A stretch of DNA of 64,000 bases from Ancistrus triradiatus (lineage: Eukaryota; Chordata; Actinopteri; Siluriformes; Loricariidae): assembly GCA_025084515.1 (NCBI GenBank), contig JAJAGP010000179.1:310001-374000 (forward strand), written 5' to 3'. A program made the translations under genes and the position numbers. This document shows, piece by piece, positions 43,064 through 55,366 of this stretch. The first letter of the stretch is position 1. The number at the start of each line of letters is the position of its first letter. The notes beneath the pieces are model-generated. The model ran no database searches and had not been told where the DNA came from. It saw only the letters and a program-made list of their open reading frames with translations.

Positions 43064-44781
43064 CTACAACCCCAAATCAGAAAAAGTTGGGGCGAGTAAG
43101 GAAAATGCAAATAAATTAAAAAACGCAGTGTATCTTACATTTTCTTTGACTTTTAATTACCGTATTTTTCGGACCACTTAAAATCCTTTAATTTTCTCAA
43201 AAATCGACAGTGCGCCTTAAAATACGGTGCGCCTAATGTATTAATTAATTCTGGTTGTGCTTTCTGACGTAGAACCGATTGTAGATGGTACACGGCGCTC
43301 ATAAATCTGTCAAAATGTTTTAGCACGGTCTTGGTAGGTTGGTAGCATAGCGGAGTAATACGGTATGTGGTTCAGCATTAGGGTACGTGCATTCATTCAT
43401 TTATTTTTGAAGCGGATTTCAAACTCAACGCTATCAGTCACGCAGTACAACATGGAAATAGAGCAGCTGCGAGAGAATTCAACATTAACGAATCAATGAT
43501 ACGGAAGTGGAGGAAGCAAGAAGACGTCCTGCGCCAGGTAAAGACCAAACTGAGCTTCCGACAGAACTTAAGAGTTTTGTTTCATTTAATGCGTCTTATA
43601 ACCCGGTGCGCTTTATGTATGAAAATAGATCCGTTAGCAGCCGATCGTTGATATTGCGCTTTATAGCCCGGAAAATACGGTAACTGCAAACTGTATGAAC
43701 CCAAGCTATTTCATGCTTTGTCTGGTCAACTTAGGATGGCGGTAATTTAGGGCTAGTAATGAGGTAAAAAAACAAAGTAATGATGTGATTTCAAACAGGT
43801 GATTGTAATCATGATGTGGTACAAAAGCAGTATCGATGAACGTCACTGAAAAGAAAAGGAAATCCAGTTTGTAAACAAATGGTTGAGAAAATTATTAAAA
43901 TGTTTAAAAAAAGATTGGGAATAATTTGCGTATTTCACCCTCAACAGCACATAATATTATTAAATGATTCAAGCACTGGAGGAATTTCAGTAGTAAAAGG
44001 ACAAGGGTACAAGCCTAAACTGCATCAAGAACCATCAACAGCTGATATAACCACATAGGTAAAGGATTACTTTGGAAATATGCGTTACATTCATAAATGC
44101 CATTTAAACCTTTACTGTGCAAAAAGACTTCTCTGAGCTCTGAGGCATCTGGGATGGACCATCTCACAGTAAAGTCCAAAAGTCAGGGTCTATCATGGTA
44201 TAGGGTTGTGTCAGTGCCCTTGGCAAAGTAGGATTCTACAGTGAGAGCATTTTGCTCACATTTGAGCCTTCTTTTTATAGAAATGTCGAAGGAATATTTA
44301 TTTACAAGCACTTGAGCAAGACTAGATTTTGACCGGAGTGTGCCAGCACTTCGATTTGTTGAATTTCAATTTTAATCTTTCCTTAAGGCTTCTTTTTGGA
44401 GGAACATCGTAATACACGCACATTTTTGACGAGATAAATGTAAAATGTAGACAGAAGCTAATATGAGGACTAGCATGAGGGAAAATGTAAACCCTTCTGT
44501 GTGAGATCTGTGGTTTAGCACATTTAGCTGGTAACTAGACAAAGATCAATTGATTAAAACTAGCAAGAGTCAAAAGTATTAATATGTGAAATTTATAAAA
44601 AATACATTTACATAATTACATACATATTTAACACCTGAGACACAGAACAACAGTACTAACAAAAAGTTAGTAAGTTTGTGCTCCTGGATTTTCATACAAT
44701 GTGTAATGAAATAAAGGTCAAAGTAAATACAAGTGCATTTATTTGTTATTTGCATTTTCCATACTGTCCCAACTTTTCTGA
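43064..44781. mobile_element. DNA transposon, CAACCCC/AAAAAGTTGG family, carrying a pogo-like insertion
   Basis: Left terminus TACAACCCCAAATCAGAAAA. The right terminus is worn (CATACTGTCCCAACTTTTCT near 44757-44778). Interior blocks GGGCTAGTAATGAGGTA, AACAGGTGATTGTAATCATG and GGTACAAAAGCAG match 300-380 of the window. Bases 43160-43680 are a separate element inserted at a TA. Confidence 0.7.
43160..43680 (+). mobile_element. Pogo/Tigger-type element, internally deleted, with TA target duplication
   Basis: Inverted termini CCGTATTTTTCGGA (43160) and GCCCGGAAAATACGG (ending 43680) are flanked by TA on both sides. A frame at 43409-43573 encodes EADFKLNAISHAVQHGNRAA and continues to ESMIRKWRKQEDVLRQVK, a helix-turn-helix DNA-binding domain of the kind seen at the N-terminus of pogo-type transposases. 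The catalytic part is deleted. The element sits cleanly inside another transposon. Confidence 0.85.
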
Positions 44782-46222
44782 GCAGTGGAAACATTCTCTC
44801 AAGAGATGAATTAGACTTGAGCTTTTTGTCAGTGCAACGAGCATGCTACTGCTAACTGCAGTGGCGTAGACCAGATGTGCTAATTTGCATGTGTGTGACG
44901 TCATCATGTCGCATTTATATGCTGCCTAGCTTCAGATGGTATCAGTCCTTTACATCTTGCTGCGTCTCTCTTACTCTCTGTACAGGATACATCAACAAAC
45001 TCTGTGCATATTTCAAAAGAACAACAGTCTGTACCTATTGATTAATGCATTGAAATTCACAAAACGGAGTTATAAACTATGTACAGTATATGCTTCTCCC
45101 AGTGCGGAGATGCAGAGAGAGCTGTCTCACTCACAGGCAGTTCTGTACACAACCATAATTATTCAAATATAACATTTAAAAATAAATGTTATTAGAATAT
45201 AACTACATATATAGAACACATATACTGTATAGAATATAACTACCCCTATGGCTCTAACTTGGAGGAAGTGTTACAAGTTGTTGCTGTCTTAGATGGTTTG
45301 TGTTTAATCCATTTTTCCAGAGAATATGTTCTTTTTCCAAAGAGACATGTGAGCTGTGAGCTTTGTAACAGCAGGTTGGGAAAGGCCCTTTCCTGTTTCA
45401 GAAGAACAATCGCTTCTGTGCACAAAACGAGATCCATAAGGAAATGATTGCCCAAAGGAATAGGGTTGTTTTGGAAGAATCCAACTGATCTTCACAGATT
45501 TCAATCCAATCCCTTTGTGATGCACTAGAAGGCTGACTGAGCCAGACGTTATCACCTAACGCTAACACTAGTACTCAAACTATTTAAATAGTTTCTCTTT
45601 TATCGACTATTTGACCCAGTTTTTCATTAAAATAACACTACACAGTCATATATGTGTAGAATACAAACCTTCACAGAGATCATTTTTTAATAATTCAATA
45701 AGATTATGGGGTGACATTTACAGACTTTCAGTGCATCTTCCCAAATAATATTTTTGCCGATTTGCTCACATCGCCCCCCATCCCTCCACTCTCCATGTGT
45801 CTGCTGGTTATCATGCATGACTGGTTTATCACCAGTTGGCATGGCTCCCATTCCCCACACCTAAAGAACACAGGCTGTGTGTGCATTTCCTGTAAGCTGA
45901 AGTCATCCTTCCTCCTTCAAAAAACACAGTGCCGTTACTCCACTCCGCTGCGATAGGGAATACCAATATAGTTTGTCTTTAATGACAGGCATTGACATGT
46001 TTATTCACCTCAATTCAAGAGATGAACCAAGGTGATGCTTGTGGGGTGGAGAGTTATATCAGCTTCCTGTTAGAATTTCTACACAGTCAATCGCTTTGTT
46101 TAGCGAGTACGAAATCCCTACACGAGACCACTGAAGCATGGAGAACTGAAGAATAGTAAAGCACAGGAAGCACACCTATGATCCTCCATTTCCTTAAGAG
46201 AAGCCTTTGAGGGTGCACAGGA
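44782..46222. other. Non-coding stretch, nothing recognised
   Basis: No exon or clear repeat. Open frames (44936-45172, 45246-45555) lack splice sites and similarity. Confidence 0.4.
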
Positions 46223-46293
46223 TGTCAGCACTGAAAAGGGGAAAGTGTATGGATGGATTCAGAATGGGCTTCGCAGCCAATTAGAGTTAGGTG

Positions 46294-46349
<56 letters not shown>

Positions 46350-46577
46350 ATATACATACACATACACACACACACACACACATACACCTAATTCTAATTC
46401 TAATTGGCTGTGAAGCCCATTCTGAACCCATCCATACACTTTCCCAGACAGCATCTATTCCTGTCTGTCTGTTAGTCAAACCCTTGTCTTGCGCGAGAGT
46501 GTGTGTGTGTCTGTGTGTGTGTGTGTGTGTATGTTTGTATGTATGTATTTATGTATGTATGTACATGTATGTATGTC

Positions 46578-46624
<47 letters not shown>

Positions 46625-47050
46625 TTATGTGTGTGTATATAAATATATTTATATATATATATATATATCTATTCTCTATACTATATCTATATATCTATTG
46701 TGTGTGTGTTGTCTATATATAATATATTATATTATCACACACACACACACACCCACACACACACACACACACACCCACCCACACCCATATCTATATATAA
46801 TATCTAGATATATATGTGGTGTGTGTGTGTGTGTGTTGTGTGTGTGTGTGTGTGTGGTTGTGTAGAGCTTATATATATATATATAGATATATATAATATA
46901 TATATATATAAAACATATTATATACACACACACATACAATATACATATATAAGATATATATGTGGTGGGTATATATATATATTATAATCTATATATCGAT
47001 ATATAAATATATATATACACGACCTATAAGACATATATACACACATACAC

Positions 47051-47116
<66 letters not shown>

Positions 47117-47577
47117 AGCGCAAGACAAGGGTTTGACTAACAGACAGTCAGGAATAGTTACTTTATCTCTTTGTGCTGACTGATTATATCTGGGCAGTCC
47201 ACATCTAGACTAGTTACAGTGTCATGGAGCATATGTCCAGTGATTTATTTATTCATTTTAAAAAATACTGACTTATTTCTTTCTGTCTATGTCTTGAGCA
47301 CTCATCTTCTGTTGTTCTGATGTACAAAAAATATCAGAGCAACATAAAATGGTCTAGGGTGCTATTTTTCTGACGTGATAGCAACTTATATAATGTTGCT
47401 ATAATATAATAATATAATAATGTTAATATTACCAATTATAAATAGAAGTATACAGCCTACACAATTTTTTTACTCATGCCCATGCTAGTGTTGCTTGTTA
47501 AATTGTGATATATTTAGACAAAGTTATCATACGGTGAAAAAGGTTGTCAGCACTGAAAAGGGGAAAGTGTAATGTGT
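46223..47577. repeat. Compound microsatellite with nested inverted and direct repeats
   Basis: Inverted repeat 1: arms 46239-46297 and 46381-46445 around an AT/AC tract. Inverted repeat 2: arms 46457-46501 and 47111-47155 around about 610 bases of mixed TG, TA, CA and CCCA repeats. A 27-base direct repeat lies at 46223-46249 and 47545-47571. The long open frames made of YIYIYI and VCVCVC across it are not genes. Confidence 0.9.
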
Positions 47578-47609
47578 AAAGTGTAAAGTGTAAAGAGTAA
47601 TACATCCAC

Positions 47610-48003
47610 ACTCATCAATCTTAGGTACACCACCTTGTTTCTACACTCACTGTGCAGGATGCTGGTGGCTGGATATTTTGGTTGGTGGACTATTTTTGCC
47701 CAGCAATGACACTGAGGTGTTAAAGTCCAGCAGCACTGCTGTGTCTGATCCACTCCTTCCACCACTAACACCACCATCACCACATCAGTGTCACTGCAGT
47801 GCTGAGAATAATCCACCACCCAAATAGTACCTGATCTGTGGTGATCCTGTGAGGGTCCTGATCTTTAGAGAACAGAGTAAAGTGGACTAATAGTATGTAG
47901 ATAAACAGATGGACTGCAGTCTATAATTGCAGAACTACAAAGTGCTCTTATAATGATAGGTGGAACTGATACAATGGACAATGACTGAGAGTGTGGAGGT
48001 GTA
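47610..48003 (-). repeat. Interspersed repeat, GACTGTAGTCC family, most complete copy
   Basis: Starts TTAGGTACACCACCTTGTTT, contains CAGCAGCACTGCTGTGTCTG, TCAGTGTCACTGCAGTGCTG and AGAATAATCCACCACCCAAA, and closes with ATAATTGCAGAACTACAAAG and an inverted copy of the starting block. It is a common fish non-autonomous element. Confidence 0.75.
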
Positions 48004-49560
48004 ATTAAAAAGTAAACAGTAAGTGTATAGATCCTGGAGCTACCACCGATGCTGAGGTTTTATCCAAGTGTACATATTACAGGAATGGGAAATGAACTAG
48101 CAGCTGACCCATAAGAGAGTTTCTAAAAAAATGTGTAAATAAAATGTGAGTTTTCGTTTCCCAACAGCTGTGTCTCCAACTGACCCATTTTAACCCTGAA
48201 CTTGCTTGTGTAATAGTAAGTCTCCCAACTTGCAGTATCAGCTATGGATAAGTCATGATATCTGGAAATGTTCCTATAAAGATACAAACTAACCTTGCAA
48301 CTACTTCCTGTTTTTCCTTAATAATGTGGTTATCTTTTTTACTGAAACTACACACAGTGAAATGCTTCACAGAACTGTGCATGTTCAAACAATAAAATGG
48401 GTGTGGAAATCATGTCGGCCTGAACCATTTTTAATGACAAAAGTATCAGTCACTGATATGAAATGTTTGATAAGGGAAAGCATTACATAGCTGTTGTGGC
48501 TCCTTGTTGTCTAGGGATACTAGAAAGCACCGAGGGATTACACAAACAAAGCACATTTCCTTAAACTGTGCAATCATGCAAATTCTTTTTGGGAACCAGT
48601 CTGATCTTGTCTGCCTCAGAGGACATTCCTTCATGTTTCCATGAAAACATGTTTGCAGGCATTAGACACTCACACAGCACATGGTCTACTCCGAAGGTAC
48701 TGAGGCATCCAGAACTCATTTAAGACAAAAAAGACAGAAGTGCAATGTGGCATCATGTGGGTCCCCCGCCACATGCATGCATTCCTCCCCAGTGAATCAC
48801 AGAGTGAAAAAGAATAGCCTTTGTTGAGCTTAAAATAGAATGGCCATGAGCTTTGTATGTCAAGAAACACCACGCTGGCATAAAGTGTCAAGGAAGCACA
48901 CATGAAAACATGTGGTTAAAGATGGACAACATACACTTAAAAGGTAAACACAAAGCACGTGCAACCTCTTGTATCTCTGTGCCTGAAATGCAGCATGTTC
49001 ACTAATGATAATGGCACCATGTCATCAGCCTTCTCCTTGGGGCAAAATCTGCATGGAGTTCATGCTCTTCTGTTAATTACTCTATTGAGCCATTCAAAGT
49101 TTTCTCCACCTCATGTTCCTGTTCTGTTTGTTTATATCTAATAAAGTTAGGTAAGGCTATGAGTGGCCCAGTCCAACTGAAATCCTGTTCTGTCTAGCTG
49201 GGGGCGTTGTGTGTCAGTACACATGAGGAAGGGTTAAAAATAGAGTGCAGCTTGTAGAGCTGAAAGGCTGACACTGCACATTCTAGGATTAGGAGTCAAA
49301 TGGGGTGTGGGTGCCCACAGACGACTGGTATGTCAAGACCTCATGTCAAAACCTACACAGCAATATTGTACACTATAGCCAGTATCACACTTAAACTTAC
49401 CCAGTATTTCTCTACTGTGAATTATCTGGATTTGTGTCTGTAAGTGTGTTTACATGCACACTAATAATCTGACTATTTCAAATTATTAACAACCTCATTT
49501 AAATAATGAATGTTCTCAAATGTAGTAGGTATATTCTAATATCTTATATTAAGACTGTTA
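48004..49560. other. Non-coding stretch, nothing recognised
   Basis: No exon, RNA gene or clear repeat found in either strand. Confidence 0.4.
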
Positions 49561-50430
49561 GGGGAAACCTTCACACCAGTTCAACTGCTCATTAACACAA
49601 ATATCTAATGAGTCAATCTCATGACAGCGAATTTAGGCATGCAGACATAGTCAAGTTGACCTGCTCAAGTTCAAACCGAGCACCAGAACAGTAAAGAAAG
49701 GTGATTTAAGTGGCTTTGAACTTGGTTTGGATGTTGGAGCTAGATAGCCTGGTCTGAGTATGTTTTCAAGCACAGCCATAGGGTTTACAGAGACCGGTCC
49801 GACAAAAAGAAAATATCCAATGAGTGGCATTTCTCTGGGGGGGGAGTTTATTCCAGACGTCAGAGTAGAATAACCAGACATTCCGAGCCAACTGAAAGGC
49901 AACAGTAACTCAAATAACCACTCATTACAACCAAGGTATGCAGAAGAGCATCTCTGAACACACAACATGCCAAACTTTGAAGCACATAGACTACAGTAGC
50001 AGAAGACCATACCGGGTGCCACTCCTGTCAGCTAAGACCAGGCAACTGAGGTTACAATCACCAAATCACCAAAATTAGACAACAGAAGATTGGAAAAATG
50101 GTGCCTGGTCTGATGAGTCTCGATTTCTGCTGCAACATTCAGATGGTAGGGTCAGAATTTGGCGTAAAGAACAGCTGGATAAGGTCATACCATCTCAAAC
50201 TGGTTTCTTGAACATGACAATGAGTTCACTGCGCTCACATGGACGCCCCAGTCTCCAGATCTCAATCCAATAGAGCACCTTTGGGATGTGGTGGAACGGG
50301 AGATTTAAATCGTGAGATGCAGTCAACAAATCTGGAGCATCTGTGTGATGCTCTCATGTCAATGTGGACCAAAATCTCTGTGGAATGTTTCCAGCATCTA
50401 TATGTATATGTCAACATTAGACTTGAGTGA
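49561..50430 (+). mobile_element. Mariner-type copy (TTATTAGGTACACC family), internally deleted
   Basis: Keeps the 5' region (GGTGATTTAAGTGGCTTTGA, GAGAAAATATCC-like, CAACAGTAACTCAAATAACC, TGCAGAAGAGCATCTCTGAA), then ATGAGTCTCGATTTCTGCTG (first Asp region), a deletion, and AATGAGTTCACTGCGCTCAC followed by the CCAGATCTCAATCCAATAGA region with the last Glu. Terminal sequences are eroded. Confidence 0.8.
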
Positions 50431-51092
50431 ACCTCAAGTCAGTTTCCAACCGAGCAACATGAAAAATATCATATGATTACATAATAAAATAATAAATTAT
50501 ATAATTTATGTTAACAAACTGATCAAAAGTAAGCCACATACAAATGTGCTGGTATTTTGTAATTCAGTATGTCGTGATATACCTGTACACACTCACAGTA
50601 AGGTAATGAGGGATACTGAAATAGAATAAGTACACTTTAGTCAAACAAGTTACAGTTTAGGTTTCACTAGGTCCCACTGCACTCAGGTGCTCATGTGATA
50701 GAAGTGTCTTTGTTAACAGCTACAGAGAGAGCACTCGGAATCTGGGTGATATATTTCCAAGGATATCTGCAAAACTTAGTTACAGCTGTTGAAGGAAGCT
50801 GGTGATACACTACTTGTAACCATTAGCTGCTAAGCAGTAGTGCCGTGCTTCACCCAATATGTCGAGAGTAAGATCACAGTTAAATAAAATGAATTCCTTT
50901 AAATGGGGTTCACCTACATATGTGCACAGTTTTGTTCTATCACTAGCTGCAAGAGCTTAGCAGGTGGCTAACAGGCTCCTATATACTGTAGTTTACAATT
51001 TTGGTGCAGATGTTAGTGCATTATCACATCAAGCAGCATCATAGCTCACAGTGAAGCCTGCAGGGCTCTGTATTTTCAGCATTTTAAGACTG
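50431..51092. other. Non-coding stretch, nothing recognised
   Basis: AT-rich with no supported feature. Confidence 0.4.
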
Positions 51093-52669
51093 TACAGTGG
51101 TGCTTGAATGTTTGTGAACCCTTTAGAATTGTCCATATTTCTGCTTAAATATGACCTAAAACATCATCAGATTTTCACACAAGTCCTAAAAGTAGATAAA
51201 GAGAACCCAGTTAAACAATTGAGACAAAATATTATAGTAAAAAATATTATAATATTATAGAAAAATGATCCAATATTACATATTAGTGAGTGGCAAAAGT
51301 ATGTGAACCTCTAGGATTAGCAGTTACTTCGAAGGTGAAATTAGAGTCAGGTGTTTTCAATCAATGGTATAACAATCAGGTGTGAGAGGGCACCATGTTT
51401 TATTTAAAGAACAGGGATCTATCAAAGTCTGCTCTTCACAACACGTTTGTGGAAGTGTATCATGGCACGAACAAAGTAGATTTCTGAGGACCTCAGAAAA
51501 AGAGTTGTTGATGCTCATCAGGCTGGAAAAGGTTACAACACCATCTTTAACGAGTTTGAACTCCACCAATCCACAGTCAGACAGATTGTGTACAAATGGA
51601 GGAAATTCAACACCCTTGTTACCCTCCCCAGCGCGTGTAATAGTTGGCGAGGTCACAAAGGACCCCAGGGTAACTTCTAAGCAACTGAAGGCCTCTCTCA
51701 CATTGGCTAATGTTAATGTTCATGAGTCCACCATCAGAAGAACACTGAACAACAATGGTGTGCATGGCAGGGGTGCAAGGAGAAAGCCACTGCTCTCCAA
51801 AAAGAACATTGCTGCTTGTCTGCAGTTTGCTAAAGATCATGTGGACATGCTAGAAAGCTATTGGAAGAATGTTTTGGGGATGGATGAGACCAAAATAGAA
51901 CTTTTTGGTTTAAAAGAAAAGCGTTAAGTTTGGAGAAAGGAAAACACTGAATTCCAGCATAAGAACCTTATCCCATCTGTGAAATATGGTGGTGGTAGTA
52001 TCATGGTTTGGGCCTGTTTTGCTGCACCTGGGCCAGGATGGTTTGCCATCATTGATGGAACAATGAATTCTGAATTATATCAGGGAATTCTAATGAACAA
52101 TGTCAGGACATCTGTCCATGAGCTGAATCTCAAGAGAAGGTGGGTCATGAAGCAAGACAACGACCCTAAGCACACAAGTCGTTCTACCAAAGAATGGTTA
52201 CAGAAGAATAAAGTTAATGTTTTGGAATGGCCAAGTCAAAGTCCTGACCTTAATACAATCGAAATGTTGTGGAAGGACCTGAAGCGAGCAGCTAATGTGA
52301 GGAAACCCACCAACATCCCAGAGCTGAAGCTGTTCTGTACGGAGGAATGGGCTAAAATTCCTCCAGGCCGGTGTGCAGGACTGATCAACAGTTACATGAA
52401 ACGTTTAGTTGCAGTTATTGCTGCACAGGGGGTCACACCAGATACTGAAAGCAAAGGTTCACATACTTTTGCCACTCATTGATATGTAATATTGTATCAT
52501 TATCCTCAATAAATAAATGACGATAAATGAAGTATAATATTTTTGTCTCATTTGTTTAACTGGGTTGTCTTTATCTACTTTTAGGACTTGTGTGAAAACC
52601 TGATGATGTTTTAGGTCATATTTATGGAGAAAATTCTAAAGGGTTCACAAACTTTCAAGCAGCACTCTA
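51093..52669 (+). mobile_element. Tc1-family transposon copy C, best preserved but broken
   Basis: Inverted termini: TACAGTGGTGCTTGAATGTT and the complement-like CTTTCAAGCAGCACTCTA. The transposase reads MARTK then a stop, a helix-turn-helix (51490-51600), a small deletion in the linker, GMDETKIELFG (first Asp, near 51880), a TAA in place of a Tyr codon at 51924-51926, KQDNDPKHTS (second Asp, 52155-52190) and SPDLNTIEMLWKDL (last Glu, 34 residues on: DD34E). At least two stops and one deletion make it non-autonomous. The longest surviving frame is 52003-52482 inside a 167-codon frame. Confidence 0.92.
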
Positions 52670-53219
52670 CTTGACTTTAAAAGTGACTAAGTTCTTTCCT
52701 ACACAACAATATTGTCCCAACTGTGCCAGAATGCTGTGCAATAAACCACTGTGATATTAATACTAGAACGTGATAACAGGTCCAATAAAATTACATCATT
52801 ACAGTTATAATTATATGTTTGTGCATAAACCTTTCCAAAGCAAGGCAGTCAGTGATTGGAAAACTATTGCAAACAAGAGGGTATTACAGAATTGCATAAT
52901 CAGTACACTTGAGCAAGGGCTTTACGCTCAAAACCTTAACCGTTCTGGAGTGTAACACTTTACTGGAGCTTGATTTGTAACTGCAACCACAAAGTAAATA
53001 TCAATAAATCAGATGTCTGTCAAACATCAGCCTGGAAGAAAGACTACAAAAGATTGCAAAAGTGTTTTTGATTGTCATTTTCCAGGGTTGTTTCACAGAG
53101 TAAAACCAATACAGTTTGAAAAATACAAACAGGGTGAGTGATATGTGTGTGTGTGATCAAACTTTCATTATTTTGACATCACTACTATGCAAGCTTGTAT
53201 GCACACAACCAGGCAGTAC
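52670..53219 (-). other. Probable ksr1 intron sequence, nothing recognised
   Basis: It follows the exon donor on the minus strand. No next exon is identified down to the gap. Confidence 0.45.
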
Positions 53220-53360
53220 CTGTATGAGTTCAGGCCTAAGGTTAATGGTGTAGAGCCAGTCCAGCAGGTGAGGGTACGAGTTGAGGGCCAGAGATCGCTC
53301 ACAGACCGGAACACTCTGCTTACAAGCCAGCTGCTTACTTATGTACTTCACCAGTTTCTC
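53220..53360 (-). CDS. ksr1: Kinase suppressor of Ras 1, one exon of the CA1 region
   Basis: The minus-strand exon lies between acceptor CTCTATAG and donor ATACAG|GTACTG, 141 bases, phase 0 at both ends, 47 codons. It reads EKLVKYISKQLACKQSVP then ERSLALNSYPHLLDWLYTIN and LRPELIQ. KSR proteins are scaffolds that bring RAF, MEK and ERK together at the membrane; the N-terminal CA1 region (coiled coil plus SAM-like fold) directs binding to BRAF. The pattern KLV(K/R)YI.KQ..CK..V...ER...LNSYP...DWLY..N.RPE..Q agrees with KSR1, and NSYP and DWLY separate it from KSR2. Neighbouring exons are not found; KSR1 introns are long. The exon is on the far side of an assembly gap from larp1b. Confidence 0.82.
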
Positions 53361-55366
53361 CTATAGAGAGCAAAAACACAAATCTCAGAAGAACTTGACA
53401 CTTATCCAAAGCTGAAAATATTTTCTTGTCAAAACATTTATATTATCCCCAAAACCCATCAACCTAAATGGATAGGTCTTACATTAAATCAGACCAGGTC
53501 CAGCAACAATCTGGCAATTTACCTGCTTTAACAGACCTGATTCAACTTACTGCTTAATAACGATACTACCAGAAAAACACCAAACTCTGCTGCACTCCAG
53601 TCGTTGGTGTGCACCCATGCATTTCAGTCTGTAACCTTGCAGAGCAGACAGCCTGTGTGCCGTGTCTAAATTACTATACAACACTTTATATAAAAGTCAA
53701 GACCACGAATAATAAAATCAGTCTTCACTCAGTGTGTCCTCCTCAAGACAGTCATTTCTTGTAACTGCATCATGGAACACAAAAATGTAGGGCATGGGCA
53801 GCCTGATCCTTTTGATCAGCGACAAACCTGTACTTTACATCTCTTTTCTGATATCTTAGTGCAAACATAAGACTGACTTAATTAACTTAACTTACAAGTC
53901 AATAAATGCTGCAGATCCATGAGCAGAAGCAGGAGTTAGGGTTTAAAAGCAGGCCATCATTCACTCGAAAGCTCACTACCTTACCAGTTGAGCTTGTTAG
54001 TCGAGCAGTTTGGCTTATGTATCTCTGATGCATTTACGTACCATTTGCACGCAGTTTTCTTGTGAATATACCCTTTGTATTTCCATTACAGTAGCTAAAC
54101 AGACTGTGACTATGGTAATGTTTTACTATGGTAACGCCCATTTCGGTCAATTTACAGGTATGCGCCGTTTAATGCGAACTTTACCTGTAATGTGTTACAG
54201 ATCTTCAGTCTCCTGACTTTTTTGTCTGTCCGATAGTATGGTTTAAACCTGGAACTGTCCATATATTAAGTAGTAAAAAGTCCTCCCCATATGAGTTTAA
54301 GAGGGTAGTGATATTTGTGTAGATGATGCCAGGCTATTTCATGTTTCATTAAAAAAAAATCGAATATTTGATTATTTTCCATTGGTAAAAATCCAAGTAA
54401 GATAGGATAGCCTGTGCATCCTCAGACAGAAAAACTTGTTTTGAAAGTTTAAAAAAGTGAAAATAACATACAACAAAAAGAACTAAAAACATCATTAAAT
54501 ACGAATAGTAAATGTAGTTTTAATTATATATCTTATTTTTACTTGAGTAGCATGATTTACTGTACATTACATATCTTAACATAAAGTATATTACCGGTAA
54601 GACAAAAAAACATAAAATAACTGTTTCAAAATCACTAATCAGATGAAAATTAAAACATTTGTACTGGAAAATGTAGCGATTCTAATAAAACACACATAGC
54701 TGCAAATGTAACAGCTATAATGTAACACGTAGCATCTCTTCCATCTATTATATCTGTGTGAAAACAAGCATGCAAAATAGTAAAGCTGAGGAAATCCCCA
54801 TAATTGACGTCAATGTCAAAGGTGGGTGAAGGCATCTACTGCTGCTCTTGCTTGTTTCATGTGTGCATGAGTGAGAGAATGCAATGTCTGTGGTTAGTTG
54901 CAAGTATGAAATGGGCCGATGAAAGAACAGTCTATTGGGTTGCTTGTTGCAACAACTAATGTTAGCCAAAGGTTTCAGGTTCACACTCAGTCACACAGTC
55001 TATCTTTGCTGCTCCTCTCGTGGTATCCCTCAGTAGATCATACACAAGCATTGTGCTGCTTAAACTGGGGAACTACCATTGTTTGTTAAAACAGTATTTA
55101 CTAGTAGTTACAAAATGCCTTTACCTGGCTTGTACTACCCCAATTACAAAGACTGGCATTTTATTAGAACAAAGTAACTAAATTGACTACGACTCTATCG
55201 GTGGGAAAACAGCCCAATTACATTTCACTTGATTTGTGTTCTCCTCTGCCAGAGCTCTCTATAAATAGCTAAGTGTTATTATAGTAAGCAAGTCTAACCG
55301 TATTCTTTTGGCCATATGACAAACCCACAACAGTAGTTGGGGTGGAATACTCCTTTTTTAAACACA
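53361..55366 (-). other. Probable ksr1 intron, nothing recognised
   Basis: No exon found. A short block at 53900-53945 (AATGCTGCAGATCCATGAGC) is shared with 10486 and is a repeat trace. Confidence 0.4.

Noticed and set aside
46225..47109. Long open frames rich in Ile-Tyr and Val-Cys repeats
   Set aside because: They are translations of TA, TG and CA microsatellites in several frames on both strands, without splice or start context.
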